Shown: positions 27,531-36,273, counted from the first letter of the stretch. The stretch is DNA of 64,000 nucleotides from Albidovulum sp. (GCA_028823855.1 JAPPFL010000006.1:1-64000), one strand, 5' to 3'. Notes: generated by a model not told the origin, from the letters alone. Made by a program: numbers and translations.

Positions 27531-28426
27531 GCTAGATTGTGGCGGCTGAGAAACTCGCGGGTTGCAGCTGCGCACTCCTCGGGCCTTTCAAGTTGGAGAA
27601 AGTGCGTAGCTTCGGGAATGAAGTCGTAGTCGACTTTCATTACATCGCTGAAGTCGAAAGTCGGCAGGTAGGAATAAGGCAGGGTGGGGTCGGCTCCTAT
27701 GATCTTGGCCGGACAGGAGATCAGCTCAAGATCGATGAGGGGAAAGAAACTCCTCGCATAGTCCATAAGTTGAGCTTCATACTCGCGCGGGCAGCGAAGC
27801 TCATACTCTTCGCCATACTCCGTCCGCCGAAGAGTCGTAACCGCCATGAGTTCCCGAACACCGGGTACGACGCGCGCAAATGCCGGAATATAGCGAAGGA
27901 AATCGGCAAATTCTTCCCTTGATCTGAACCGATGCCCTCGCCGCCGGATTTTTCCGGCCTCTTTTTCAGCAGCCGCAAGAAGCTCGACCTGGCTCGCGCC
28001 GGGCTTGCAAAGAGGCGGGTCGAAAAGAACCATTGCGGAGTAATGTTCGGTGAAAGACAAAAGGGGAATAATTGTCGAAAGGGAGTGAAAAACGCCAATC
28101 GTAGGTTTGCACCCGTAGACATGGTCGATTGTATCGAGAATCAGGTCATGGTCGTGAATCAGGGTGGGAATATTGTGATCGTTCGGCCTGTTGACCGTAT
28201 TCCAGCCGTGATTCCTGATGTCGTAGACGAACAACTCGCAGTCGTCAGCAAACAACGACCAGAAAGGGTAATAGAGATCGCTCGCCAAACCGTTGCCGTG
28301 GCAAAATAGTAGGCGCGATCCAGACGCATTTCCATGCTGGCGCACTGTCGTGACGGTATAGTCGTCAAGTCGTACGTCGCAAGTCGAAATCGGCTCGGGC
28401 ACTTCCCACTCGGCTTCGGTTGTCAT
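27527..28426 (-). CDS. Alpha/beta hydrolase, candidate polyketide-releasing enzyme
   Basis: A 299-aa alpha/beta-hydrolase-fold protein. It has the oxyanion-hole strand LLFCHGNGL at 39-47, a DIRNHGWN turn near 69-76, a nucleophile candidate S115 in FHSLS (unusual, since most relatives have GxSxG), and the C-terminal catalytic His (H275) in ATHFLQLERPEE. Its stop overlaps the end of the PKS gene by 4 bp on the other strand, and the ACP gene lies 173 bp upstream on the same strand. Since the PKS lacks a thioesterase, this enzyme is the obvious candidate for releasing or transferring the finished chain; that role is inferred from position. A decayed paralogue lies at 30632-31558. Confidence 0.85.
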   Translation of the reverse strand: MTTEAEWEVPEPISTCDVRLDDYTVTTVRQHGNASGSRLLFCHGNGLASDLYYPFWSLFADDCELFVYDIRNHGWNTVNRPNDHNIPTLIHDHDLILDTIDHVYGCKPTIGVFHSLSTIIPLLSFTEHYSAMVLFDPPLCKPGASQVELLAAAEKEAGKIRRRGHRFRSREEFADFLRYIPAFARVVPGVRELMAVTTLRRTEYGEEYELRCPREYEAQLMDYARSFFPLIDLELISCPAKIIGADPTLPYSYLPTFDFSDVMKVDYDFIPEATHFLQLERPEECAAATREFLSRHNLA

Positions 28427-28599
28427 GGCAAGAGTTCCATTCCCCCGAAATTTTCGCCTAAAAATGGTTAGTGAACTGCGACTACCGCGCCTGCCTCCGC
28501 GGCAGGAAATCTACCGCCTCGGCACCGGGTGGCGTTGCGCCTGGATCGATCGCCTTCAGCAAAAAAATCGGTCACGTTCGCGCGACCTGTCGAATGCGC

Positions 28600-28827
28600 T
28601 CAGGAGCGACGGGCATCGATGAATTCCACGACTTCTCCCAGAGTCTTGAACTGCAAGCAGTCTTCCGGCGCCAACGTGAGGCTGAACTCACTTTTGACTT
28701 CCTTGAAGAAAGCGACCGCATCCAGCGAGGACACTCCAGATTCGCTCAATTGGGCATCGAAGTCTGGCGCGCGACCAAGGTTCAAATGTTCATCGATGAG
28801 CTGCTTAAGGCGATCTTTCGTTGCCAT
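28600..28827 (-). CDS. Free-standing acyl carrier protein
   Basis: A 75-aa acidic protein with the four-helix ACP pattern. The 4'-phosphopantetheine site is S34 in GVSSLDAV; the usual Asp of the DSL motif is Ser here, but the modified Ser and the following Leu-Asp are present. The ATG at 28827 follows an aaggag box at a rather long distance. It sits upstream of the hydrolase on the same strand. The PKS ends in KS*-AT* without a carrier domain, so this ACP may serve as the acceptor in trans, or deliver a starter. It is too divergent from housekeeping AcpP (no DSLDTVEL core) to be the fatty-acid ACP. Confidence 0.85.
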   Translation of the reverse strand: MATKDRLKQLIDEHLNLGRAPDFDAQLSESGVSSLDAVAFFKEVKSEFSLTLAPEDCLQFKTLGEVVEFIDARRS

Positions 28828-29533
28828 GATAGAAAAATTCTCCTTCGGTTGTTGATAGTAAAATTAGTTACCCAGCGCCGCAACGGCAATTCTGCAGCAC
28901 GGAAGGTCGAACTGTCTAACCCATTGAATCTACAGCGGCAAGTACGACTTTGGGACCGCTGTTGCGGCTCGACAGAATGGGACCGGGCTCCTTACGGCGC
29001 TAAACGCTCAGCATCAATTGACATTTGATCTAAGCGCGCCGACCTGGCGAAGAGAAAGTAAATTTTGCGGCCGAGACCGAAAATGATGCGGCGTCGGTCC
29101 GCACGGCGATTCCACCAGGACCGGATTCGATGGACGATGAAGGCATGGCCGAAAATTATTCCGGTCCGCCGAAATTGCTGACGAGCCTTAGCGCAATCGA
29201 GCGTTCGTTCAGCCGTGCTCCGGGGAGCGCTAAGATAGGCTCGAGTCCGAATTCTCGGGTTTGTTCGCAAGAGCGCCGCGCACCCTTGTCTAGTTGCCGG
29301 GCTAACCGTTCCAAAACGGCAACCCTCGGTTCGACCAGCCACGGAGCCGCGCCGCGAATTCGAGCAATTGACGCATTGTCGAGCGAGAACGAAATTCCTG
29401 TATCGGGTGCAAGTCGTGAAAACACTTAAATTTGCGGCAGATCCAAAAAATGTTAATGATACGCAATCAACATGTTTCGCCAGTCTCCGTTTCGCGGAGG
29501 AGCAGCTGACTCCAACGAATAGGAAGCTATGCC
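28828..29533. other. Centre of the divergent ACP/ACP' arrangement, no recognisable gene
   Basis: This 0.7-kb stretch separates the minus-strand ACP from the plus-strand ACP-like gene and must hold both promoters. A TTGACA occurs at about 29018 but lacks a convincing -10 box. A minus-strand frame at 29156-29425 has a somewhat protein-like tail (around RLNERSIALRLVSNFGG) and may be a remnant; I could not identify it. Confidence 0.4.
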
Positions 29534-29755
29534 ATGGCACCCGTCGAAGATCGCGCCCGGGATTCCGTAGAATTACTCTTGCGCAGTTCGGATCGTCCGA
29601 CTCTGGACGCGAATTTAGGAAAACTTCGGCTAATTTCAATGGGTGCAATAGGCTTCCTCGAGCGCGGCAGCGAGGAATTCGGCGCGGATATTTCTCCCGA
29701 GGCGGATTTGGGATTCGACAATTTGAGCAACGTGGCCCGTCGCCGAAATGGTTGA
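29534..29755 (+). CDS. Divergent second ACP-like protein (possibly decaying)
   Basis: A 73-aa frame that aligns end to end with the ACP at 28600-28827. Both begin Met-Ala with a similar amphipathic helix 1. The segment around S35 (LISMGAIGF) lines up with the S34 segment (VSSLDAVAF) of the intact ACP, followed by EEFGADISPEADLGFDNL matching KSEFSLTLAPEDCLQFKTL. The modifiable Ser is kept, but the Asp two residues after it is Gly and the C-terminal helix is shortened and Arg-rich. It precedes the phosphopantetheinyl transferase by 151 bp on the same strand. It could be a specialised carrier or a copy in early decay; the open frame and aligned Ser favour the former slightly. Confidence 0.6.
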   Translation: MAPVEDRARDSVELLLRSSDRPTLDANLGKLRLISMGAIGFLERGSEEFGADISPEADLGFDNLSNVARRRNG

Positions 29756-29906
29756 ACCCAGGGCGAATATTTCCTGCGAAAACCATGGAATTCGCTGGAA
29801 AATCAATCCGCATTCGCGCGGAGAAAAAGTCGGTCCCGTTCGCATTGCGCCCGGATACGAGACTCTAGGGCGACGGATCCGACATTCGAGGAAATTCTAA
29901 ATCGCC

Positions 29907-30635
29907 GTGTCCGCCGACGCCGTTGAATCCTGGTATCGCCCGTTTCGTGAAATCGGAGAAATTCGCGTCGCGCATGTCGACCTGACGCCTCATGAAAACA
30001 GAGAAGCTCGCGCCTCGGCTTGGCTCGACAAAGAAGAAAATGTCCGCCTGCGCCGCTATCGATTCGATCGTCCTCGGCGCGAATTCGCATTGTGCCGCGC
30101 GGCTCTGCGCTCACTTCTATGCGATCGACTCGGCTGCAACAACGAACAACTGGCCTTCGGGATCGCCGCGCACGGAAAACCGTTCGCTCTGGTGGACGGG
30201 TTGCTGGCTGACGTTAGCGTGAATGTAAGCCACAGCGGCAAACATGGGTTGATTGCCCTTGCGCCGCAGGGACGGCTCGGCGTGGACGTGGAAGAGCGCG
30301 TCGCCCGCAACGATCTTGGAGGAATAAGCGACTTTGTGTTTGGCCCGGGCGAACAAGCCAATTTCGAAAAGGCCGAAGGACAGGAAAAGCACCATTTGTT
30401 CTTCACATTCTGGACGTTAAAGGAAGCGCTCATCAAGGCTCTCGGAACGGGGTTTTCTCTTGATCCGTCCCGATTCGAGATTCCGTCGGCCATGCGACTC
30501 GGAGCAAGAAGGTGCGTTTTTCGATTTCCGCAGTTTCCCGACGTCGAATGGAATCTTGAAGATTTGGGAAATGCCGAATTCGCCGCGGCGATCGCTCACG
30601 AAATGCGCCCGACTCTCATTCGGGACGAGAGTTGA
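29907..30635 (+). CDS. Sfp-type 4'-phosphopantetheinyl transferase
   Basis: A 242-aa enzyme that transfers the phosphopantetheine arm from CoA to carrier-protein serines. The hallmark motifs are present: VSHSGKH at 107-113, the Mg-binding LGVDVEE with D127 and E129, and FWTLKEALIKALG with W169, K172 and E173. Length and order fit the Sfp/Gsp class used by PKS and NRPS systems, not the short AcpS type. The start is a GTG at 29907 preceded by gagg. It lies between the ACP-like gene and the decayed hydrolase copy, and its TGA overlaps the TTG that opens the latter by 4 bp. It should activate the PKS ACP (S2532), the free ACP and perhaps the second ACP. Confidence 0.93.
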   Translation: MSADAVESWYRPFREIGEIRVAHVDLTPHENREARASAWLDKEENVRLRRYRFDRPRREFALCRAALRSLLCDRLGCNNEQLAFGIAAHGKPFALVDGLLADVSVNVSHSGKHGLIALAPQGRLGVDVEERVARNDLGGISDFVFGPGEQANFEKAEGQEKHHLFFTFWTLKEALIKALGTGFSLDPSRFEIPSAMRLGARRCVFRFPQFPDVEWNLEDLGNAEFAAAIAHEMRPTLIRDES

Positions 30636-31558
30636 AGTTCGCCTTGACGGCTATTTCTGAAACAGCCGGGGAAATACCCGAACCGCTCTCCGTGCACGAA
30701 GCTGGCATGGATGAAGGAGCAAGCAATTTCTTGCCGCGCCGCGGGAATCCGGAGAGCCCGAGGCTGGACCCGTGCCGCGCCAATGGTCTCGCGAAGGACC
30801 TGCACTGCTTGTCCCGGTCGCCGCTCGCGGAGGAATTCGATCTGGCGGCCCGCGCCCTCGGAAACCATGGCTGGAACGCAAGCGGTTCACGGCGGCGAAA
30901 AAATATTTCTTCGCTCGTCGACGACCGCGACCGCATTCTGGAATAATTTGGCGTTCTATTCCGACAGAAACCGAAGGGCGCCTTCCATTCCATTTCTGTG
31001 TCGGCAACGGTACTGGCGCCTATCCATGTCGGAAGATTTGCGGCGAACAAACCGATTGATCCGCCCTGGCGCAAACCCGAGAAATGCCCCGGAAACTACG
31101 ACCCGGCCGCACGACGTTGCGCCGCGTCGGCCCGGCGCGGCACGGATACTTTCAGGTCCATGGAAGAGTTCGCGAATTCTTTCCGCCGGATTCCGGCTGT
31201 AGTCCGCGCTGTTCTCGGCGTTCTCGAACTAGCGGCGATGGCGACGCTTCGCGATGCCGCCAGCGAAAAGGGCCGCGAAACCCGGCGCCTTCGCGTCTAC
31301 AAGGCCAAATCGATCAACTGCGCCGAGGCTTTCGCCAATAAGGCGGTCGCCTATGCGATTCGATGCCCGATGAAACGCATCGAGGCCGGCCATGACTCAA
31401 CATTTTTATATCTGCCGACTTTCGAACCGGGCAATTTTGGAGCGCTGACTATGGCTTCCCGCTCCGAGCGACGCATCAGCATCAGCTCGCGCGAACCGGA
31501 GGCGTGCGTATTAATCGTACGGGAATTCATGTATCGACCCAGCCTATTGAATCCGTGA
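30632..31558 (+). pseudogene. Decayed paralogue of the alpha/beta hydrolase (one in-frame TAA)
   Basis: Reading one plus-strand frame from the TTG at 30632 to 31558 gives a protein that aligns along its length with the intact hydrolase at 27527-28426. Matching landmarks are EIPEPLS/EVPEPIS, NGLAKDL/NGLASDL, NHGWN/NHGWN, KGAFHSIS/IGVFHSLS, IDPPWRKP/FDPPLCKP, FRSMEEFA/FRSREEFA and a TFLYLPTFE/YSYLPTFD segment. The frame is cut by a single TAA at 30944-30946. The HGNGL oxyanion motif has become RANGL, and the C-terminal catalytic His region is not conserved, so the copy is probably dead even if read through. It overlaps the transferase gene by 4 bp, as a former operon partner. Confidence 0.85.
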
Positions 31559-31752
31559 CTTCTCCGGAGGAAAGTTTGGCTGCGGACGACCTGCGCCGAA
31601 AACTCCCTCGCGGAGCGCGGGAATCTTGCTTCTCGGACTATGGATCAGAAAGCTCCTTCGTGCGAGAATTGGTCTCGAAAAAAATTCAGTGAAGCAATAT
31701 CGGTTCTCGTCTTCCAGCGAATAATTGGCAACGGCGAATCGCAGGCTGCGTG

Positions 31753-33504
31753 ATGAACTTGAACAATGCGGGCATCCGCTACGAGCCCGACGAAAAACCT
31801 CCGTTGCCGATCATCGTCGGCCTTGGCATTCAACTTGCCATCCTGAATATATCCGTTACGATTTTGGTGACGACGGTAGTTATGAGAGCTGCCGGACAGG
31901 AAGAGGCCTATCTTTCATGGGCGGTTTTCGCCGCAGTTGCGGTTAGCGGACTAGCCACGGCGCTCCAAGCCCTTCGGCTTGGCCGACTCGGCATGGGCCA
32001 TGTGCTAATGATGGGCAGTTCCGGGGCCTTTATCGCAGTTTCCATCACCGCGCTCACCGAGGGAGGACCGGGATTGCTTGCCACCCTGGTCGTCATTTCG
32101 GCGCTTTTCCAGTTTGTCTTGTCGGATAGGCTCTCGCTGTTCCGGCGCGTACTGACCCCGACCGTTTCAGGCACCGTTCTCATGCTGATACCTCTCTCGG
32201 TAATGTCCGCGGTCATCACGCTTCTCAACGATGTGCCGGAAGAGAGTCCCGCTCTGGCCGGTCCGCTAAGCGCGTTCGCGACATTGCTCGTCATGTGCGG
32301 ATTAACTCTCAAGGCGACGGGAGCTCTTCGCCTCTGGGCGCCGCTTATAGGCGTCATCGCGGGCGCTGCCGTCGCCGCTTCGTTCGGGCTCTACGACGTG
32401 GCTCGCGTTGCGGCCGCTTCCTGGATCGGTTTTCCCGGAATCGAATGGCCGGGTTTTGATTTCAGCTTTGATACGGATTTCTGGGCGCTTCTTCCGGGGT
32501 TCCTGCTGGCGGCCGTAATCGGAACAATCCGAACGACCAGCAGCGCCGTCGCCATACAGCGCGTTTCTTGGCGCAGCCCCAAGGCGGTGGATTTTCGCGA
32601 CGTGCAGGGCGCGGCGGCCGCCGACAGCCTGGGGAACCTGCTTTGCGGCGTCGCTGGAACGATACCTAACACGGCCTATTCGAACGGCGCATCAATGGCT
32701 CAGCTCACGGGAGTTGCAACTCGGTTTGTCGGAATCTCCGCCGGCGCGGCATTCCTGGCGCTAGCGTTTCTTCCGAAGGCGCTCGCTCTGATCCTGGCGA
32801 TACCGGGGCCGATTGTGGCGGCCTACTTGCTAGTGTTGATGGCGATGCTCTTCATCGTCGGCGTGCAAATGGTCGTTCGGGACGGAATCGACTATCGCAA
32901 GGGCCTAATCGTCGGAATCTCCTTCTGGATTGGCGTCTGTTTCGAAAGCGGCGAAGTATTTCCCGATTTTTTTTCGGAGTTCGCGGGAGGCTTCCTTGAC
33001 AATGGAATGACTACTGGAGGCATTGTCGCAATAATTTTGACGATATTCGCCGAGAACGCGGGTCCACGCCCCGACCGCGTCGAGGTTGCTCTCGATCTCT
33101 CGGCTTTGCCCGGGCTCCGGGAGTATTTTGACAAGTTCGCTTCGCTCAACGGCTGGGAAGAGCCGATGGCGAGTCGGTTGCAAGCCGCTGGCGAGGAGGT
33201 CTTGCTGACGCTTCTTCGTCGCGGCGAAGATGAAGGTCGGAGAAAGAGGCGCATGGTTTTGTTCGCGCGAAAGGAAGGCGACGAGGCGGTTTTGGAATTT
33301 ATCACCGCGGCGGACAAACGCGGAAATATTCAGGATCAAGCCGCACTACTCGGCGCGCAGGCGGAGGAGTCCTGCATTGAGGAGGAAGTTTCGCTCCGGC
33401 ATCTACGCCACCTCGCGACTTCGATTCGCCATCAGCAATTCCACGGCGCGAGCATCGTTACAGTTCGCGTAAAAGCGCCTAGAATTGGATCGAGTCCCGG
33501 CTAG
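31753..33504 (+). CDS. NCS2/NAT-family purine-pyrimidine permease with a soluble C-terminal domain
   Basis: A 583-aa protein. Residues up to about 440 form the 12-14 helix core of nucleobase:cation symporters (xanthine/uracil type), with the helix region GTIPNTAYSNGASMAQLTGVATR corresponding to the family's substrate-site helix and a preceding acidic-site region. The remaining about 140 residues are soluble and resemble an anti-sigma/histidine-kinase-like ATPase fold (an AGEEVLLTLLRR helix, then RRMVLFARKEGDEAVLEF, and RHLRHLATSI). I start at the ATG at 31753, one codon after a GTG. It stands alone between the PKS locus and adk. Transport of a purine or pyrimidine into the cell is likely; the role of the tail is unknown. 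Confidence 0.8.
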   Translation: MNLNNAGIRYEPDEKPPLPIIVGLGIQLAILNISVTILVTTVVMRAAGQEEAYLSWAVFAAVAVSGLATALQALRLGRLGMGHVLMMGSSGAFIAVSITALTEGGPGLLATLVVISALFQFVLSDRLSLFRRVLTPTVSGTVLMLIPLSVMSAVITLLNDVPEESPALAGPLSAFATLLVMCGLTLKATGALRLWAPLIGVIAGAAVAASFGLYDVARVAAASWIGFPGIEWPGFDFSFDTDFWALLPGFLLAAVIGTIRTTSSAVAIQRVSWRSPKAVDFRDVQGAAAADSLGNLLCGVAGTIPNTAYSNGASMAQLTGVATRFVGISAGAAFLALAFLPKALALILAIPGPIVAAYLLVLMAMLFIVGVQMVVRDGIDYRKGLIVGISFWIGVCFESGEVFPDFFSEFAGGFLDNGMTTGGIVAIILTIFAENAGPRPDRVEVALDLSALPGLREYFDKFASLNGWEEPMASRLQAAGEEVLLTLLRRGEDEGRRKRRMVLFARKEGDEAVLEFITAADKRGNIQDQAALLGAQAEESCIEEEVSLRHLRHLATSIRHQQFHGASIVTVRVKAPRIGSSPG

Positions 33505-33703
33505 GGTCAAATGCGCGCCATTTTCGAGGCCGCGGCAAGGACCGAGTCTAAATCCGCGCACCTTCGCGATGCAGAGACTCGCTTTTGAATTATTGCGGCA
33601 TTTAGCCGCCCCTGCTGCCAAGCAAACGCTCGTCCCTTCGGGAAGTCGGCGGCAAATCGGGTATCCGGCACGAGAACGCGAATACCGGGGGGGAAGGGCA
33701 TGC

Positions 33704-34357
33704 CTATTTCGAAATTCGATCGAGTATTTCGGCAATTTCCGCCGAAACGCTCTCGACGTTCTTGTCGCCGTCGACCCGCGCAAGCGCGCCGGACTTGTAG
33801 TAGTACCCGATCAATGGCGACGTCTTGCGATAGTATTCGAGCAGGCGAGTCTTCAACGATTCCGCGTTGTCGTCGCCCCGCTTGACGAGCCGGGCATCCG
33901 GGCAGTAGTCGCAATAGCCATCCCTGACGGGCGGCGCGGCGCGCAAGTTGTAGACCGCGCCGCAGTTAGGGCACGAGACTCGGTTTTCTATTCTAGCGAC
34001 GAGTTCCTCCGGGTCGATGACCAGCTCTATTACCGCATCCAGCTTGCGCCCGTGCTCTTCCAATAGATGCGACAGCGCGTCCGCCTGCGCCAGAGTTCTC
34101 GGAAAGCCGTCGAATATGAAGCCGAAACCGTCGCCCGATGCCAGTTTCTCGCCGATCAGAGAGTTCACGATTTCATCGGTTACAAGTTCGCCCGCGTCCA
34201 TGATCGCGGCGACGCGCTTTCCGAGTGCGGTTCCCGAATTTCGCGCATCCCGCAACATGTCGCCGGTCGACAGCTGCACCATGCCGCGAGCCGCGATGAG
34301 CGCGTTCGCTTGGGTTCCCTTGCCCGACCCCGGCGGCCCGAGCAATACGATGTCCAT
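33704..34357 (-). CDS. adk: Adenylate kinase
   Basis: A 217-aa enzyme interconverting ATP plus AMP with two ADP. It has the P-loop GPPGSGKGT at residues 7-15, the AMP-site STGDMLR, FDGFPRT at 82-88, and a long LID domain with four cysteines (C129, C132, C149, C152), indicating a zinc-stabilised LID as in many Gram-positive and some alphaproteobacterial forms. It lies 3 bp after secY, the usual end of the spc operon. The genes that normally follow in this position (rpsM, rpsK, rpoA, rplQ) are absent here. Confidence 0.96.
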   Translation of the reverse strand: MDIVLLGPPGSGKGTQANALIAARGMVQLSTGDMLRDARNSGTALGKRVAAIMDAGELVTDEIVNSLIGEKLASGDGFGFIFDGFPRTLAQADALSHLLEEHGRKLDAVIELVIDPEELVARIENRVSCPNCGAVYNLRAAPPVRDGYCDYCPDARLVKRGDDNAESLKTRLLEYYRKTSPLIGYYYKSGALARVDGDKNVESVSAEIAEILDRISK

Positions 34358-34360
34358 AAT

Positions 34361-35710
34361 CTACTTTCTTCCCTTGCCCCTGCGTCGCTTCCCTCGAAGC
34401 TGAGAGCGCTCGATCAGCCCCTCGTACTGATGCGCGAGAAGATGGGACTGCACCTGGCTGATGGTGTCCATCGTAACCGATACGACGATCAGAACCGATG
34501 TTCCGCCGAAATAGAAGGGTATCGCCAGCTGCGATCGAAGGATTTCAGGCAATAGGCAAATGGCCGACAAGTAGGCCGACCCAAGCACGAGAATCCTTAT
34601 GACGACATAGTCGAGATAGGCGGCCGTGTTCTTTCCGGGCCGAATGCCTGGAATGAAGCCGTTCTGGTTCTTGAGGTTGTCCGCGACGTCGTCGGTCTTG
34701 AAGGACACGTTGGCCGTGTAGAAATATGCGAAAAACACGATCATGGCTACGAAGAACAAAAGATAAAGCGGCTGTCCGGGACCGAAATAGGCCAGAACCG
34801 TCGACATTACCGGGCTCGTGGAATTGCCGGAAAAGGTCGACACCGTCGTCGGCAGAAGGAGAAGGGACGAAGCGAATATCGGGGGGATCACTCCCGAGGG
34901 GTTGATCTTGAGCGGCAAATGCGAGGCGCCGCCGTCGTAGACCTTCATGCCGACCTGGCGCCTCGGATACTCGATCCTGATTTTTCGCAGCGCGCGCTCC
35001 ATATGAACGACGAAGCCGATGACAACGATAACCATCACGATTACGCCGATGATGACCGCCGGAGAAAGCGCGCCGGAGCGGCCCTGGCTGAAGAACTGGG
35101 CGAGAGCGGCCGGGATTTCCGCTATGATTCCCGTGAAAATTATGAGGGAAATGCCGTTTCCTATGCCGCGCGCGGTGATCTGTTCGCCGAGCCACATCAG
35201 GAACATCGTGCCGCCGACTAGTGTGACTATGCACGACATTCTGAAGAACCAGCCCGGATCCAGCGCCAGATCGCCCGATTCGATGCTTACTGCCAAGCCG
35301 TAGGCCTGGAAGGTCGCGAGGAAAACCGTACCGTAGCGCGTATACTGATTGATTTTCTTGCGGCCCTGTTCGCCTTCCTTTTTGAGCTGCTCGAGGTGGG
35401 GGACCATCGCCGCCAGCAGCTGAACGATGATGGAAGCCGAAATGTACGGCATGATGCCCAGCGCGAAAACTCCCATCCTGCCGATGGCGCCGCCGGTGAA
35501 CATGTTGAGCATGCCGCCGATGCCGGTCGAAGCGACATCGACAAATTCCCTGAGAGCCACGGTATCGATTCCCGGGACGGGAATAAAGGTTCCAATCCGG
35601 TACACGATCAGCAGGCCGAGAGTGAAGAGAATGCGATTGCGCAGATCCGTCGCTTTCCCGAACGCGCTCCAACTCAGGTTGGAGGCCATCTGTTCAGCCG
35701 CTGAAACCAT
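34361..35710 (-). CDS. secY: Protein translocase subunit SecY
   Basis: A 449-aa integral membrane protein with ten transmembrane helices. It forms the SecYEG protein-conducting channel in the inner membrane. Recognisable family segments include VPGIDTVALREF (first periplasmic plug region), GIMPYISASIIVQLL and the cytoplasmic loop KIRIEYPRRQVG. It is preceded by rplO (92-bp gap) and followed by adk (3 bp), the classical spc order. Confidence 0.97.
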   Translation of the reverse strand: MVSAAEQMASNLSWSAFGKATDLRNRILFTLGLLIVYRIGTFIPVPGIDTVALREFVDVASTGIGGMLNMFTGGAIGRMGVFALGIMPYISASIIVQLLAAMVPHLEQLKKEGEQGRKKINQYTRYGTVFLATFQAYGLAVSIESGDLALDPGWFFRMSCIVTLVGGTMFLMWLGEQITARGIGNGISLIIFTGIIAEIPAALAQFFSQGRSGALSPAVIIGVIVMVIVVIGFVVHMERALRKIRIEYPRRQVGMKVYDGGASHLPLKINPSGVIPPIFASSLLLLPTTVSTFSGNSTSPVMSTVLAYFGPGQPLYLLFFVAMIVFFAYFYTANVSFKTDDVADNLKNQNGFIPGIRPGKNTAAYLDYVVIRILVLGSAYLSAICLLPEILRSQLAIPFYFGGTSVLIVVSVTMDTISQVQSHLLAHQYEGLIERSQLRGKRRRGKGRK

Positions 35711-35802
35711 GCGCTATTCCTTTGTTCTGCAACGAACCGGCGAGGCTCGCTTCCTCTACTATGTAGGCGTCGGCGGAGCGGTCTCCAAGCCCCCGCCCGA
35801 GG

Positions 35803-36267
35803 CTATTTCGCCTTTTGGGTTTCGATCGTGCCGCCTAGAACCTCCACTGCCGCGATCGCCGCCTTCGACGCTCCGGAAACGACGAGGTTGACTTTCGAGC
35901 GCAGATCGCCTTTCGCAAGTACCCGAACGCCGTCGGGCGCGGAGCTTGCGGCCCCGGATTCCACCAGCTTGGATTCCGTAACGGGCGATTCGGGATCAAT
36001 TTTGCCGGCATCGATGAAATTCTGAAGAACGCCGAGGTTAACCAAAGCGAATTTCTTCCGTCCCGGATTGCGAAAGCCTCGCTTCGGCAATCGCTGGTAC
36101 AGGGGCATCTGGCCGCCTTCAAATCCTCCCATGGCGACCCCGGATCGAGATTTCTGGCCCTTCATACCGCGACCTGCCGTCTTGCCCCGGCCCGAGCCCG
36201 GGCCTCTTCCGACGCGCTTGCGCCTGCGGCTGGAGCCCGCGACGTCGCTCAGCTCGTTGAGTTTCAT
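35803..36267 (-). CDS. rplO: Ribosomal protein L15
   Basis: A 154-aa large-subunit protein with the Gly/Arg/Lys-rich N-terminal tail ([21 protein letters not shown]) that threads into 23S rRNA. It lies 6 bp after rpmD and upstream of secY, in standard spc order, with normal length. Confidence 0.97.
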   Translation of the reverse strand: MKLNELSDVAGSSRRRKRVGRGPGSGRGKTAGRGMKGQKSRSGVAMGGFEGGQMPLYQRLPKRGFRNPGRKKFALVNLGVLQNFIDAGKIDPESPVTESKLVESGAASSAPDGVRVLAKGDLRSKVNLVVSGASKAAIAAVEVLGGTIETQKAK

Positions 36268-36273
36268 AGGTCC

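Noticed and set aside
29156-29425. Minus-strand frame of 90 codons in the centre of the ACP/ACP' region
   Set aside because: Its tail looks mildly protein-like, but no family was recognised, and no ribosome-binding site or partner supports it.
34545-35672. 375-codon minus-strand frame overlapping secY in another register
   Set aside because: secY is unmistakable in its own frame; this frame has no membrane segments and looks like a shifted reading of the same gene.
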